A stretch of DNA of 64,000 nucleotides from Cytobacillus oceanisediminis 2691. GTDB taxonomy: Bacteria; Bacillota; Bacilli; Bacillales; Cytobacillaceae. Shown in pieces: positions 35,848 through 45,189 of the stretch. The position numbers were made by a program, and so were the translations under genes. The notes beneath the pieces were generated by a model. The model was not told the DNA's origin. It saw only the letters and a list, made by a program, of their open reading frames with translations, and did not search any database. Each line of letters opens with the position of its first letter. The stretch's first letter is position 1. The stretch lies in contig NZ_CP015506.1 of NCBI RefSeq assembly GCF_000294775.2, positions 2,951,501 to 3,015,500 on the forward strand, written 5' to 3'.

Positions 35848-37470
35848 CTAATCCCCGCATGGTGCCGGCTCGACTTCGATCTTGGAGCTCATATCCTGAT
35901 AGGTAAAATACTGAATTTTTTTCACACGCTTAAAATATTTAAAAAGCCGTTCATTTGGATGCGCATTTTCTTTGTATTCTTCGATAATCTCCTTTAATAA
36001 CGGCACCAGCTGATCGGGCTCAATTCCCTCTGCCACCGGCTGGGCAGCATGGGCTGTACGGCCAACCGGCTTTGCCCCGATAAATAGATCAAACTTCTTC
36101 TTGCGGTAAACTATGCCGATATCATCAAATACGGCCCGATAACAGGCCATACCGCAGCCGTTAAAACCAATATGCAGTTCCTTTGGAAGCTTTAAGCCCC
36201 CCAGTTCAGCTGCAATTTTCTCTGCATATGGAATGGATTCTGCTTTCTCCCCGTAGCAAAAATCGCAGGCTTTTACATTTAGAACATCGCCCACTGGCAT
36301 GACTGTCAGTTGGCTTTGTTCGAGTTTTTCCACAATCGACTGAGGCCGTCCAGTTGGAATCTTGATTAAAAATCGGTGATCCGGTGTATATTCCATGGTG
36401 CCTTTCTCGCCAACAGCTTCTGCCAATACGCGCATTTGGTCTGGTGTAATAAATTTATTGGCAACCCCAGGCGTTACTGCAAATTCAAAAATATCTTCGA
36501 TTGGCTGCTGCACCAAATGTGTTTGGTCAATCCCCGATTTCGTTGCCATCGATAAAGCCTTTAAAGCCATATCCATTGAGCTGGCTTCTTGTTTTCTTCT
36601 CTGGATCTGCTCGTAGCCGGCCTGTGCTTCCCCGGTTTCCTGATTTAATGCCCATGGCTCCGCTTCCTTTTTTAAACGCTGATGCGGCTTTAAGCTTTGC
36701 TTCTCTTCACCGAGCGTATACTTTCTTTGATATCCGCGAGGCGTAATGATTTTATTGTCATAAAAGAAAGTGGAGGAATTCCCGATCACAACCGTTGTCA
36801 GCATGCCTATATCGTGACCAAGCATTTCCGCCAGTGTAGTCAGAATGACATTCTGATTCTCGCGGTAAGCACTTTTCACAAGACCCACTGGTGTATCAGG
36901 AGAACGATATTTTAATAGGATCCTTTGTGCCTCGACAATCTGCCGTGTCCTTCTGCCGCTTTTCGGGTTATATAATGCGATGACAAAATCCGCCATCCCG
37001 GCTGCTTCAATGCGCTTTTCGATCACAGTCCAGGGTGTTAAATGATCACTCAGACTGATGGTGCAGGAGTCATGCATGACAGGTGCCCCCAGTAAACTCG
37101 CACATGAATTAATCGCAGAGATGCCCGGAACAATTTCCACTTCGATTCCTTCTTCTTCCGTCCAGCCCATTTCGATCAGCACTTCATACACTAAGCCAGC
37201 CATGCCGTATACACCCGAGTCACCGCTCGATATCACGGAAACAATATGGCCGGCTTCCGCTCTTTTCACTGCATCCTGCGCACGGGATACCTCCTCAGTC
37301 ATCCCCGTGCTCACAATGGAACTTGCTGTAACGAATGGCATGATCAGATCTACGTAAGTTTTGTAGCCAATAATGCAATCACTCTGCTGCAGCGCATCCA
37401 CAGCCCGTTTGGTTATATGCTCACGATCGCCCGGACCGAAGCCGACAACAAAGATTTTTCCCTTCTTCAT
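35848..37470 (-). CDS. cbiH: Cobalt-factor III methyltransferase with 4Fe-4S domain (CbiH60)
   Basis: A 540-residue protein. Residues 1-250 are the ring-contraction C17-methyltransferase CbiH (VVGFGPGDREHITKRAVDAL, SSGDSGVYGMAGLVYEV, LVKSAYRENQNVILTTLAEM). The C-terminal half is a nitrite/sulfite-reductase-like domain with four cysteines in CDFCYG and GFNGCGMACYRAV for a 4Fe-4S cluster, as in B. megaterium CbiH60. First gene after the B12 riboswitch. Length is about twice that of plain CbiH. Confidence 0.95.
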   Translation of the reverse strand: MKKGKIFVVGFGPGDREHITKRAVDALQQSDCIIGYKTYVDLIMPFVTASSIVSTGMTEEVSRAQDAVKRAEAGHIVSVISSGDSGVYGMAGLVYEVLIEMGWTEEEGIEVEIVPGISAINSCASLLGAPVMHDSCTISLSDHLTPWTVIEKRIEAAGMADFVIALYNPKSGRRTRQIVEAQRILLKYRSPDTPVGLVKSAYRENQNVILTTLAEMLGHDIGMLTTVVIGNSSTFFYDNKIITPRGYQRKYTLGEEKQSLKPHQRLKKEAEPWALNQETGEAQAGYEQIQRRKQEASSMDMALKALSMATKSGIDQTHLVQQPIEDIFEFAVTPGVANKFITPDQMRVLAEAVGEKGTMEYTPDHRFLIKIPTGRPQSIVEKLEQSQLTVMPVGDVLNVKACDFCYGEKAESIPYAEKIAAELGGLKLPKELHIGFNGCGMACYRAVFDDIGIVYRKKKFDLFIGAKPVGRTAHAAQPVAEGIEPDQLVPLLKEIIEEYKENAHPNERLFKYFKRVKKIQYFTYQDMSSKIEVEPAPCGD

Positions 37471-37571
37471 AGGTAACCTCCAATTAAGAAAAGCATATGC
37501 GCCTTGCCTGCTGCCGTGCTGCTCTTAGCAGGCGCCCTGCGCCGGACAATTCTCAAAATTCATTGCTTCTT

Positions 37572-37617
37572 GCCAAATAAAAAATGCCTGCACTCCTTTT
37601 CAAAGGAATACAGGCAT
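37572..37617 (-). terminator. Riboswitch-controlled attenuator
   Basis: Stem ATGCCTG-ACTCCTTT / AAAGGA-T-CAGGCAT with two mismatches and a 2-base apical loop, followed on the minus strand by a T-rich run. It lies between the cobalamin aptamer and cbiH, so B12 binding probably ends transcription here. Confidence 0.88.
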
Positions 37618-37716
37618 ATGAAATGACAGTATAAAAATTAGCATACTGAAACTCAAAAACAATTGATCATAATTGTCCCGCCTATACTTCTCCCTCCGAA
37701 AAGCAAGTGTCGTTTA

Positions 37717-37868
37717 AATAAGCAGGTTTCCTGACTTAAGCTTCTTCTTACTCTTACACCTTCCCGATTTCTCAGTGGCATTGTAATTTCATCAGCTTTT
37801 ACAGTAGCGGGGGCTGTACCAGACTTTCACTGGTTTCCCTTTTACCTCACCAAAGTGAGCACTTATTC
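37717..37868 (-). ncRNA. Cobalamin riboswitch
   Basis: Read on the minus strand it carries the conserved B12-box elements in order: GGTGAGGTAAAAGGGAA, CCAGTGAAAGTCTGGTACAG, CCCCCGCTACTGTAA, the TGCCACTG core, GGGAAGG and finally AGTCAGGAAACCTGC. The ends AATAAG / CTTATT close P1. A terminator follows about 100 bases downstream. It controls the whole cob operon to 20518. Confidence 0.97.
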
Positions 37869-37892
37869 AAATTGATATATTAATTTTTTACT

Positions 37893-37922
37893 AATATAAC
37901 ATATAATGACCAATTTTGACAT
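37893..37922 (-). promoter_or_regulatory. Candidate promoter of the cob operon
   Basis: On the minus strand an extended -10 (TGTTATATT at 37893-37901) lies about 25 bases before the aptamer. The matching -35 region is poor (TGTCAA at 17 bases). Confidence 0.5.
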
Positions 37923-38072
37923 ATTATTTTTTTCTTAATTTTTTAAATGCTATGTAAATGCCTTTGACTTTTTGAAATAGGATTTGGTAAAAAGACCTTA
38001 TTTCTGCTATTCAGGAGTTAATTTTTGCTGGGATATAATTCACAAAGTTAGACCAAATAGATGTTGTTTAAT

Positions 38073-39290
38073 TTATTTAAAATGACCGATTGTCCCTTTG
38101 ACATTATTAAAATCATGCCGTTTATACTGGACCATAGATACCATGCCAATAATTGGTCCAATCGCTAAACAGGCAAAGACCCACTCCCAGCCAACTAACC
38201 TCTGTATAATTGGGATTAAATTTATAGAAAATATAGTGATCAGGAAACCAATGCACATTTGAAAAGTCAGGGCTGTTCCTACATACTCAACTTCTGCAAC
38301 TTCTGAAACTGCGGCAGAAAACTGGGCAGAATCTGCGATGACAGACATTCCCCAAATGATAGAAAGGAGTAGAGTTAACCAAATATATTGACCAAAAGTA
38401 AAGCCAATCAAGATACAGCAAATGGCACTGATACACATAGAAATAATCGTTAGATTTGCTCTTCCAATTTTATCTGAGACTAGCCCGCCTGCTACACAGC
38501 CAATCCCCCCTGCAATTCCGATAATAATAAAAGAGGACAATGCAATGAACCAGGGAGGAATCCCTGGAGAATAGCTTGTAAAACTAGCAGTCAAAAAGAT
38601 GGGAATCCACGTCCACATCGCATACAATTCCCACATATGCCCAAAATAACCGTAGTTCGCAAGCATTACTGGTTTATTCGAAACTACCTTTTTTATTAAT
38701 TTAAAAGAGAAAGGTAATTTTTTCGTTGTTACTGGAGCATCTGTTAAAACCCAATTGACAATTACAGCTGCCAGGAGAGCCAATATTGAACTGCAAATAA
38801 TCACTAATTGCCAATTTAAAGAAGAAGAGAATATAACAATAAAATGTGGCAAAGAGGACCCTAGAGTTAAGGCGGCTATTAAGATACCAACTGCAAGCCC
38901 GCGTTTTTTCGGAAACCATTGAGATAAAATTTTAACAGCTGTCGGGTATACACCAGCGAGTGATACACCGGTTAATATCCTAAGCAGAATACCGAAAAAA
39001 GCCTGATCTGCCAATAAAAGCAAGGCATTCAATAGCGCACCCAGAAACGCTGAAACGGCAAGAACCTTTCGGGGATTAAAACGATCTGCTATCCCAAAAT
39101 ATGAACTAACTAATGCACCCATTACAAAGCCAATTGGGACAGAAGCAGACAGCCATGCTTCTGAGCTGGAGCTAAGATTCCATACTTGAATCAGTTCAGG
39201 GGCTATAACAGAAGCACTAAACCACAAGCTTAATGCGCATAATTCAGCTAATCCAATCCATCCTAACGCTCTCCATGAACCTGGAATCAT
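38073..39290 (-). CDS. MFS transporter
   Basis: A 405-residue protein with twelve membrane helices and MFS motifs: SYFGIADRFNPRKVL in the helix 2-3 loop and GGLVSDKIGRANL in the helix 8-9 loop. Motifs around RILTGVSLAGVYPTAVKIL also fit the family. GAGGG precedes the ATG. It follows the HxlR regulator on the same strand after 157 bases, so shared regulation is possible. Substrate unknown. Confidence 0.9.
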   Translation of the reverse strand: MIPGSWRALGWIGLAELCALSLWFSASVIAPELIQVWNLSSSSEAWLSASVPIGFVMGALVSSYFGIADRFNPRKVLAVSAFLGALLNALLLLADQAFFGILLRILTGVSLAGVYPTAVKILSQWFPKKRGLAVGILIAALTLGSSLPHFIVIFSSSLNWQLVIICSSILALLAAVIVNWVLTDAPVTTKKLPFSFKLIKKVVSNKPVMLANYGYFGHMWELYAMWTWIPIFLTASFTSYSPGIPPWFIALSSFIIIGIAGGIGCVAGGLVSDKIGRANLTIISMCISAICCILIGFTFGQYIWLTLLLSIIWGMSVIADSAQFSAAVSEVAEVEYVGTALTFQMCIGFLITIFSINLIPIIQRLVGWEWVFACLAIGPIIGMVSMVQYKRHDFNNVKGTIGHFK

Positions 39291-39447
39291 AATATCCCTC
39301 TTTCAAATAAAGCATAGTATTGGAGCTATATTGAAAATGTGAAACATAACTTTTTTATCCTCTCAACAATATGAAACTGCGTTATACCTGCTCTCTATAG
39401 GACGTCACAAAGTCAGCATCTCTTAAATAAATCCATACATTGTCAAC

Positions 39448-39807
39448 CTATTTTATGAATGTTTTTATATTTTCTTTCCCCCAATCGTACATCATTAAAA
39501 TAACCGGCATTAAGCTTTGCCCTAATTCTGTTAATGAATATTCCACTCTAGGCGGGACTTCCGGGAAAACTTTCCGATGAACTATCCCATCTTCCTCTAA
39601 TTCTCTAATCTGAGTTGTCAATACCTTGTGGGTGATTTTTGGAAACAGACGCTTAATTTCACTGAATCGTAAAGTCCCTTCAGTTCCTAAATAGTATATA
39701 ATCGTTATTTTCCACTTGCCGCTAATAAGGGATAATGTCAATTCTTTTTCACAATTAAATTCTCTATTTTCAATTTTCTTCCTCACTTCGCTCCGCAAGT
39801 CATCCAT
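39448..39807 (-). CDS. hxlR: HxlR-type formaldehyde-sensing regulator
   Basis: A 119-residue HxlR protein. The N-terminal [18 protein letters not shown] retains the Cys-x-Lys pair (C19, K21 here) that in B. subtilis HxlR is cross-linked by formaldehyde. The winged helix follows ([39 protein letters not shown]). In B. subtilis HxlR activates the ribulose-monophosphate genes hxlAB; none are visible here. It is divergent from a formaldehyde dehydrogenase, its probable target. GGAGGGG precedes the ATG. Confidence 0.9.
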   Translation of the reverse strand: MDDLRSEVRKKIENREFNCEKELTLSLISGKWKITIIYYLGTEGTLRFSEIKRLFPKITHKVLTTQIRELEEDGIVHRKVFPEVPPRVEYSLTELGQSLMPVILMMYDWGKENIKTFIK

Positions 39808-39832
39808 AATATCCCCTCCACTTCCCTGCAGT

Positions 39833-39850
39833 CTAAAAGTATCCTTTTAG
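39833..39850. promoter_or_regulatory. Inverted repeat between hxlR and formaldehyde dehydrogenase
   Basis: A perfect 7-4-7 repeat, CTAAAAG-TATC-CTTTTAG, 26 bases upstream of hxlR in the divergent spacer. A looser relative (GCATCCTAAAAAAC) occurs near 39960. Candidate HxlR operator. Confidence 0.4.
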
Positions 39851-40026
39851 TAACCTTCTCACAAAAAAGTGCGTTCTTCCATAAAAAAGGATTATTTTTT
39901 AGAATATATTCAAGATAGAGAAAATTGAGATTTTGGTTTTTTATAAAATTAGGGTGGAGCATCCTAAAAAACACTCTATCTATACGATAACCAACTCACT
40001 ATTTAAATAGAATGGAGGATGCAAGA

Positions 40027-41244
40027 ATGGCAGGAAACAGAGCAGTAATCTACAGGGGTGCAGGACGGGTAGCCGTGGAAGATATTAGCTATCCGGATTT
40101 GATTCTAAGAGACGGACCCGGAGTAAATCCTTTAAATGTCGGCCGTAAGTGTGAACATGGGGTAATTCTAAAAGTCATTACGACCAATATTTGCGGAAGC
40201 GATCAGCATATGGTTCGCGGCCGGACGACTGCTCCTGAGGGACTCGTTCTCGGCCATGAAATCACGGGTGAAGTCATTGAGGTTGGACGCGATGTTGAAT
40301 TTATCAAAAAAGGAGATCTTGTATCCGTTCCATTTAATATTGCTTGTGGCCGCTGCCGCAGTTGTAAAGAACGCAACACGCATATTTGTGAGAACGTTAA
40401 CCCGGATCGTCCCGGATCCGCTTATGGTTATGTAGATATGGGCGGATGGGTTGGAGGCCAATCCGAGTATGTAATGGTACCCTATGCAGACTTCCAATTA
40501 CTGAAATTTCCAGATAAAGAACAAGCCATGGAGAAAATTCTTGACTTAACGATGCTTTCCGATATCTTTCCAACTGGTTATCATGGTGCGGTAAGCGCTG
40601 GCGTGAAGCCCGGTTCTACAGTATATGTTGCTGGAGCTGGACCAGTCGGCTTGGCTGCTGCCCATTCTGCTCAACTTCTTGGTGCCTCTGTCGTTATCGT
40701 TGGTGACTTGAATAGCGAGCGACTTGCCCAAGCCAGAAGTTTCGGCTGTGAAACGGTTAACCTAAAAGAACATCCAAATCTGGGGGAACAAATTGAACAA
40801 ATTTTAGGATTTCCAGAAGTGGATTGCGCAATTGACTGTGTAGGCTTTGAAGCCCACGGACATGGTGCTGGAGCAGGTGAAGCTCCAGCAGCTGTATTAA
40901 ACTCGATAATGGAAGTAACACGTGCCGGAGGACGGCTGGGTATACCAGGTCTATATGTTACTGGTGATCCGGGTGCGATCGATAATGATGCGAAAAGCGG
41001 AACATTGAAGGTCCGTTTGGGGCTCGGCTGGGCAAAAGCACATACCTTTGTGACTGGTCAAACACCCGTTATGAACTATCACCGTGACTTAATGATGGCT
41101 ATTCTAAACGAAAAAGCACAAATCGCCAAAGCTGTAAATGCAACGTTGATTTCATTAGACCAGGCACCAGCAGCATATACCGAATTTGATCAGGGTGCTT
41201 CCAAGAAATTTGTTATTGACCCTCACGGGATATTTAATAAATAA
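40027..41244 (+). CDS. fdhA: Glutathione-independent formaldehyde dehydrogenase
   Basis: A 405-residue zinc-dependent medium-chain dehydrogenase of the Pseudomonas FdhA type. Catalytic zinc site: ICGSDQHMVRGR and LGHEITGEV. Structural zinc cysteines: CGRCRSCKERNTHIC. NAD-binding fold: VYVAGAGPVGLAAAHSAQLL. The late HGHGAGAGEAPAAVLNSIM is typical of this class. It oxidises formaldehyde to formate (or dismutates aldehydes) with bound NAD. ATG 40027 has GGAGG 8 bases ahead. Divergent from hxlR, so formaldehyde induction is inferred. Confidence 0.93.
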   Translation: MAGNRAVIYRGAGRVAVEDISYPDLILRDGPGVNPLNVGRKCEHGVILKVITTNICGSDQHMVRGRTTAPEGLVLGHEITGEVIEVGRDVEFIKKGDLVSVPFNIACGRCRSCKERNTHICENVNPDRPGSAYGYVDMGGWVGGQSEYVMVPYADFQLLKFPDKEQAMEKILDLTMLSDIFPTGYHGAVSAGVKPGSTVYVAGAGPVGLAAAHSAQLLGASVVIVGDLNSERLAQARSFGCETVNLKEHPNLGEQIEQILGFPEVDCAIDCVGFEAHGHGAGAGEAPAAVLNSIMEVTRAGGRLGIPGLYVTGDPGAIDNDAKSGTLKVRLGLGWAKAHTFVTGQTPVMNYHRDLMMAILNEKAQIAKAVNATLISLDQAPAAYTEFDQGASKKFVIDPHGIFNK

Positions 41245-41372
41245 AGTCTGTCAGAAGCATTCACTAAAAAATTTGAGTGAGCAAATTTTGAGGCAAAAAG
41301 TATTCTGTATGTGAACAAAACGCTTGAAAAAATATGATACCGGTAATCTAACCATAAAAGATTAGGAGGTTC

Positions 41373-41706
41373 ATTAAGAAGAGCAAAATCACATTAGATT
41401 TAGCTAAGCAAATTATTGCAGGTGCTGAAGAATAAGCAAAAAGAATTGGGGTTTCCATGGTTATCTCCGTAGTGGATGAGGGTGGAAATCTAATTGCTGT
41501 TCACCGAATGGATGATGCCTGGTTAGCCAGCATCGAAATTGCCCAAAATAAAGCCTGGACGCCTTGTCGTTTTTGGCGGAGGAATCCCTCTGGTCAATGA
41601 TGGAAAAGTGGCAGGCGCCGTGGGAGTCAGCGGCAGTACCGTTCCCCATGATATCCAGGTTGCAGAGGCAGCTGTTCAAGTATTTAACAACAAGTTTTCT
41701 CAATAA
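41373..41706 (+). pseudogene. GlcG/HbpS-like (DUF336) gene, broken
   Basis: AGGAGG at 41364-41369 leads into KSKITLDLAKQIIAGAEE, a TAA stop, then AKRIGVSMVISVVDEGGNLI and RMDDAWLASIEIAQNKAW. The reading then breaks into another frame, FVVFGGGIPLVNDGKVAGAV, ending PHDIQVAEAAVQVF. The start codon is lost, there is one in-frame stop, and roughly 35-40 codons are deleted in the middle. The intact family (GlcG/HbpS) comprises haem-binding or glycolate-linked proteins of about 140 residues. Confidence 0.8.
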
Positions 41707-41779
41707 TAATTTTCTGGTTAATTGTTATTTCTGTTATCTTTTTGACAAATTAATTTCAAGCATTTAATGGGAATAAGTT

Positions 41780-41818
41780 ATACCACATGTTTTTTAGCCA
41801 AATGAACATGTGGTATTT
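41780..41818 (+). terminator. Terminator-like hairpin
   Basis: A 12-bp stem ATACCACATGTT / AACATGTGGTAT with a 13-base loop, then TTACTTTTT. It would terminate the fdhA transcript after the broken gene. Confidence 0.75.
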
Positions 41819-41936
41819 ACTTTTTACAGCAAATTCTCATTATCAGATGAGTGCTATGAAATCAACACGTTTGAAAGTAAGTGTTTATTTGAATAGGTAA
41901 TTATGAAAACTACAATATCCCTCTATAATTCTAATA

Positions 41937-41966
41937 AACCGGACAGCCATCATGGTCATCCGGTTA
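41937..41966 (-). terminator. Hairpin after permease gene
   Basis: Outer stem AACCGGA / TCCGGTT with inner CCAT/ATGG pairing and a modest T-tract on the minus strand, 45 bases after the permease stop. Confidence 0.6.
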
Positions 41967-42010
41967 ATTCATTTAGATACATAGAAACTTACAAATGTCT
42001 AAGATTGCCT

Positions 42011-43417
42011 TCACGCACCAATCTCATTATTGGAACGAACTTTATCTGTCTTTCGATTTTTGAAGTAATAGAATATATAGCTGACAAGCAGGAATCCTAT
42101 TCCGATAAGCAGTCCTGCCAGCTGAGTTGGATCAAAGGCCAGGAATACTAGAATAGAGACACAGAATATAATACATATCAGAGGGATGATTGGGTAGAAT
42201 GGGACTTTGTATTTTAGATCCTCTACCTTTCCGCCTGCTTTTATATATTTACGCCGGAACATGAATTGAGAGAGCGCGATTCCCATCCATGAGATGGTGA
42301 CAGAAATACCAGCAATGGACATTAATAATACAAACACGGTTTCAGCAGCAAACACGCTTGTGAGTAATGATAAAAGTGAAAATATCATGGTGAATACTAG
42401 AGCAGTGAACGGCACCTTCCGTTTTGAGAGTTTTCCAAAAACTCTTGGTGCCATTCCATCATGAGCCATCGCCCAAAGTAAGCGGGTCGAAGCATAAATA
42501 CAAGAGTTTCCTACAGATAAAATAGCTGTTAAGATAACAAAATTCATGATATCAGGGGCAAATGGAATTCCAGCCAGGTCCATTAAGGTTACAAACGGGC
42601 TTTCTAATATTCCGAGCTCTTTTGTTGGGAAAATGGCGGATAATATAATAATAGAAGCAATATAAAAAATGATGATTCTAAATATGACATTTCGAATCGC
42701 ACGAGGAATATTCTTTTGAGGCTCCTCGCTCTCTCCGGCCGCAATCCCGATTAATTCAGATCCCTGATAGGAAAAGATAACATTCATCATCGTTACAAAC
42801 ACGATGGCGATTCCAGCAGGGAAAAGGCCTTTAGGAGCTAAATGTTCCATATATGGCGCCGGCCTGTCCGCCAGTGGTATGATGCCCAGGATGGCACTGA
42901 AGCCTATAATAATAAAGAAGATCACAGCTACAACTTTAATGCCTGAAAACCAATATTCCGCCTCAGCAAAGCCCCTTGTTGTTAAGGCATTGAGTGCGAA
43001 TAAAAGAAGGATGAATATTGCACACCATACCCATACGGAGATATCCGGAAACCAGCGTTTCATCAAAATTCCGGCAGCCGTAAATTCTACTCCAGCTGTG
43101 GTTGCTGATCCAATGAAATACATCCAGCCTAATGAGAAACCAGCCGAAGGACTAATGAATTTACTGGCATAGGTCTGGAACGATCCCGTAACTGGCATGT
43201 ACACAGCAAGCTCCCCCAGGCAAACCATGACAAGATACAAAATGACCCCACCGAATAAATACCCGATTAAAGCCCCTCCTGCCCCCGCTTGATTGATCGT
43301 GTAGCCGGCGTTTAAAAACAATCCGGTCCCGATTACTCCACCCAACGAAAGCATAAACAAATGACGGCGCTTCATCGACCGGTTTAATTGATTCTTCTGA
43401 CCCTCTTGCTCTACCAT
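42011..43417 (-). CDS. Amino acid permease (APC superfamily, RocE-like)
   Basis: A 468-residue APC amino-acid transporter with twelve helices. It has the AAT-family signatures MLSLGGVIGTGLFLNAGYTI, LGELAVYMPVTGSFQTYASK, and FSYQGSELIGIAAGESEEPQ in the helix 6-7 region. It is the last gene of the IclR-linked operon; arginine, citrulline or methylarginine would suit the enzymes upstream, but the substrate is inferred only. Confidence 0.88.
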   Translation of the reverse strand: MVEQEGQKNQLNRSMKRRHLFMLSLGGVIGTGLFLNAGYTINQAGAGGALIGYLFGGVILYLVMVCLGELAVYMPVTGSFQTYASKFISPSAGFSLGWMYFIGSATTAGVEFTAAGILMKRWFPDISVWVWCAIFILLLFALNALTTRGFAEAEYWFSGIKVVAVIFFIIIGFSAILGIIPLADRPAPYMEHLAPKGLFPAGIAIVFVTMMNVIFSYQGSELIGIAAGESEEPQKNIPRAIRNVIFRIIIFYIASIIILSAIFPTKELGILESPFVTLMDLAGIPFAPDIMNFVILTAILSVGNSCIYASTRLLWAMAHDGMAPRVFGKLSKRKVPFTALVFTMIFSLLSLLTSVFAAETVFVLLMSIAGISVTISWMGIALSQFMFRRKYIKAGGKVEDLKYKVPFYPIIPLICIIFCVSILVFLAFDPTQLAGLLIGIGFLLVSYIFYYFKNRKTDKVRSNNEIGA

Positions 43418-43503
43418 CTAGATCACATCCCTTTATTAGATTGGCATCAGACACATTAAGCTTGCGCGAATTGTCCACCTGAATGGACAAAATCGCCATT
43501 TTG

Positions 43504-45138
43504 TCAACTAGTTGCGCCTGACACCATTAGATGCTTTTTTGCCAGCATTTTGACCATCCCTTCTACAAGGGCAGGTACTTCTTCGAACGCGCTTTTGATG
43601 TGAAGTCGTTCGGTTCGTTTGTGAGCGTCTTTTCCGAATGGGCCTACGTTTAGTACCGGTGCCTGGAGCTTTGTCATTTCATCGAATGGAATACTGTAGC
43701 TGCTGCCCCAAACCGGCGTGTTTTCTTTAAATACGATCCAGCCGTCACCAGCATCCTGATAATTGACGTAGCTCAAATCGCTAATCCCATTAAAATAGTG
43801 TACTTGGTTAACAGGCAGTCCAAACTTTTCAAAGCCTTGTTGTTTTACGTATTCGATGCATTCTGTGACCAGCTCATCCTCAGAGGAATTGACTGCCGGA
43901 TAATAAGGCGGTGCATAAAGCAGAACGATTGCGGGTGTCAGCTCCTGACACTTAATGATTAACGCATCAGCAATTCGGATAGATTTCTCCCGGTCATCCC
44001 ATTCCGCTTTTTTCTGTACGTAGTCTTTGATGCCCGCAACAAAAGCTGCACCAAATTTTCGAATAGCATGCTTTTCCAGTTCTTCATAGCGCAGCACACG
44101 CACCTCACCTACGGGAGATACATTCTGTTCACTGCAGATTTCTTTATAGGCTTCATTGCAGATATGAGCTGCTTTTAGCGCTACCTTTTCGAATATATCC
44201 AAGATTTCACCGGCATTCCGTTTCATTAAAAATACATTGTACAAAGCCGCTGAACGATAAGGTGTTTGCGCGGAATACTCCAGGCGAAGATCCTTTTGCT
44301 GCAGTGTCACCGGAAGCGGAGTCTGCTCTCCCTTCTCTGATTCCTGCAGCGCTGTATTCCACTCCATTCTTTGTGTTAAAAACGAGGCAATATAAGGCGC
44401 TGTTATACCGCTGAGCGGTTCCCCCACATGCGTTTCTTTTCCATAAAAGAGTGCGGCCGGCATGATTTTACCAATAGAGCCTGAATACACATAATAGTTT
44501 CTGTCACCCGGTTCCTGCGTAAATACCGGTTCCCCATTCAAGAAAAGCTTATAGGTGAGCTGATGTTTTTCCTTCAATTCTAAAAGTTTCTGAACAGCTG
44601 CCCGCATTCCGGATGAATTCACTTCTTCGTCAGGAACCGTCAGCAAAATTAGATTAATAGGCCAGCGTTCAACAGTAGCTTTTTCTAATAATCCCATATG
44701 CATGACAAGCCCCATTTTCATATCCATCGTGCCCCTGCCAAATAAGAACTCTCCCGAGAGAAGATCCTGCCTGGCTTCTTCCGGAAGCTCATCTGCCCTG
44801 GAATGAAGCAATTTCGTCAATTCCTCCGGGAGATGCGCGTACTCCTGAAGATCGCCATATTCTTCGGTATTTACTGTATCAAAATGGCTGATTAACACGA
44901 TCGTTTCCGTGGCATCAGGGTGTTTATATAAAGCGGTTACAAACCGACGGCCTAAATCGGCATCATGGAGCCCCAAGTGATCCGGATTCTCCCGAAAATA
45001 GGTCAACTCCTTGAGCTTCGCTGTCACCTTAAAAGAAAATTCACGCTCTCCCTCCGTAAGTGTCATGCTTTTCCAGCTTACTACTTCACACAATAACCTG
45101 CGCAATGCATCTGGGGTTCCCCACCTTAGCTGTGTCAT
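43504..45138 (-). CDS. rocB: RocB-like M20 peptidase of arginine utilisation
   Basis: A 544-residue M20-type hydrolase, the length of B. subtilis RocB. Metal-site motifs are ISHFDTVN, LFGRGTMDMKMGLVMHM and VPDEEVNSSGMRAAV. The C-terminal GPFGKDAHKRTERLHIKSAF supplies the last ligand. RocB lies in the arginine regulons of Bacillus but its reaction is not known. AAGGAG precedes the ATG; it starts 51 bases after the DDAH-like gene. Confidence 0.88.
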   Translation of the reverse strand: MTQLRWGTPDALRRLLCEVVSWKSMTLTEGEREFSFKVTAKLKELTYFRENPDHLGLHDADLGRRFVTALYKHPDATETIVLISHFDTVNTEEYGDLQEYAHLPEELTKLLHSRADELPEEARQDLLSGEFLFGRGTMDMKMGLVMHMGLLEKATVERWPINLILLTVPDEEVNSSGMRAAVQKLLELKEKHQLTYKLFLNGEPVFTQEPGDRNYYVYSGSIGKIMPAALFYGKETHVGEPLSGITAPYIASFLTQRMEWNTALQESEKGEQTPLPVTLQQKDLRLEYSAQTPYRSAALYNVFLMKRNAGEILDIFEKVALKAAHICNEAYKEICSEQNVSPVGEVRVLRYEELEKHAIRKFGAAFVAGIKDYVQKKAEWDDREKSIRIADALIIKCQELTPAIVLLYAPPYYPAVNSSEDELVTECIEYVKQQGFEKFGLPVNQVHYFNGISDLSYVNYQDAGDGWIVFKENTPVWGSSYSIPFDEMTKLQAPVLNVGPFGKDAHKRTERLHIKSAFEEVPALVEGMVKMLAKKHLMVSGATS

Positions 45139-45189
45139 AACTAAACGCTCCTTCTATGCGAAATAAAATGACTCTTTTTTAACTATTTT

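Noticed and set aside
43161..43499. 112-codon minus-strand ORF upstream of the permease
   Set aside because: Mostly overlaps the permease in another frame; the rest is spacer with no family match.
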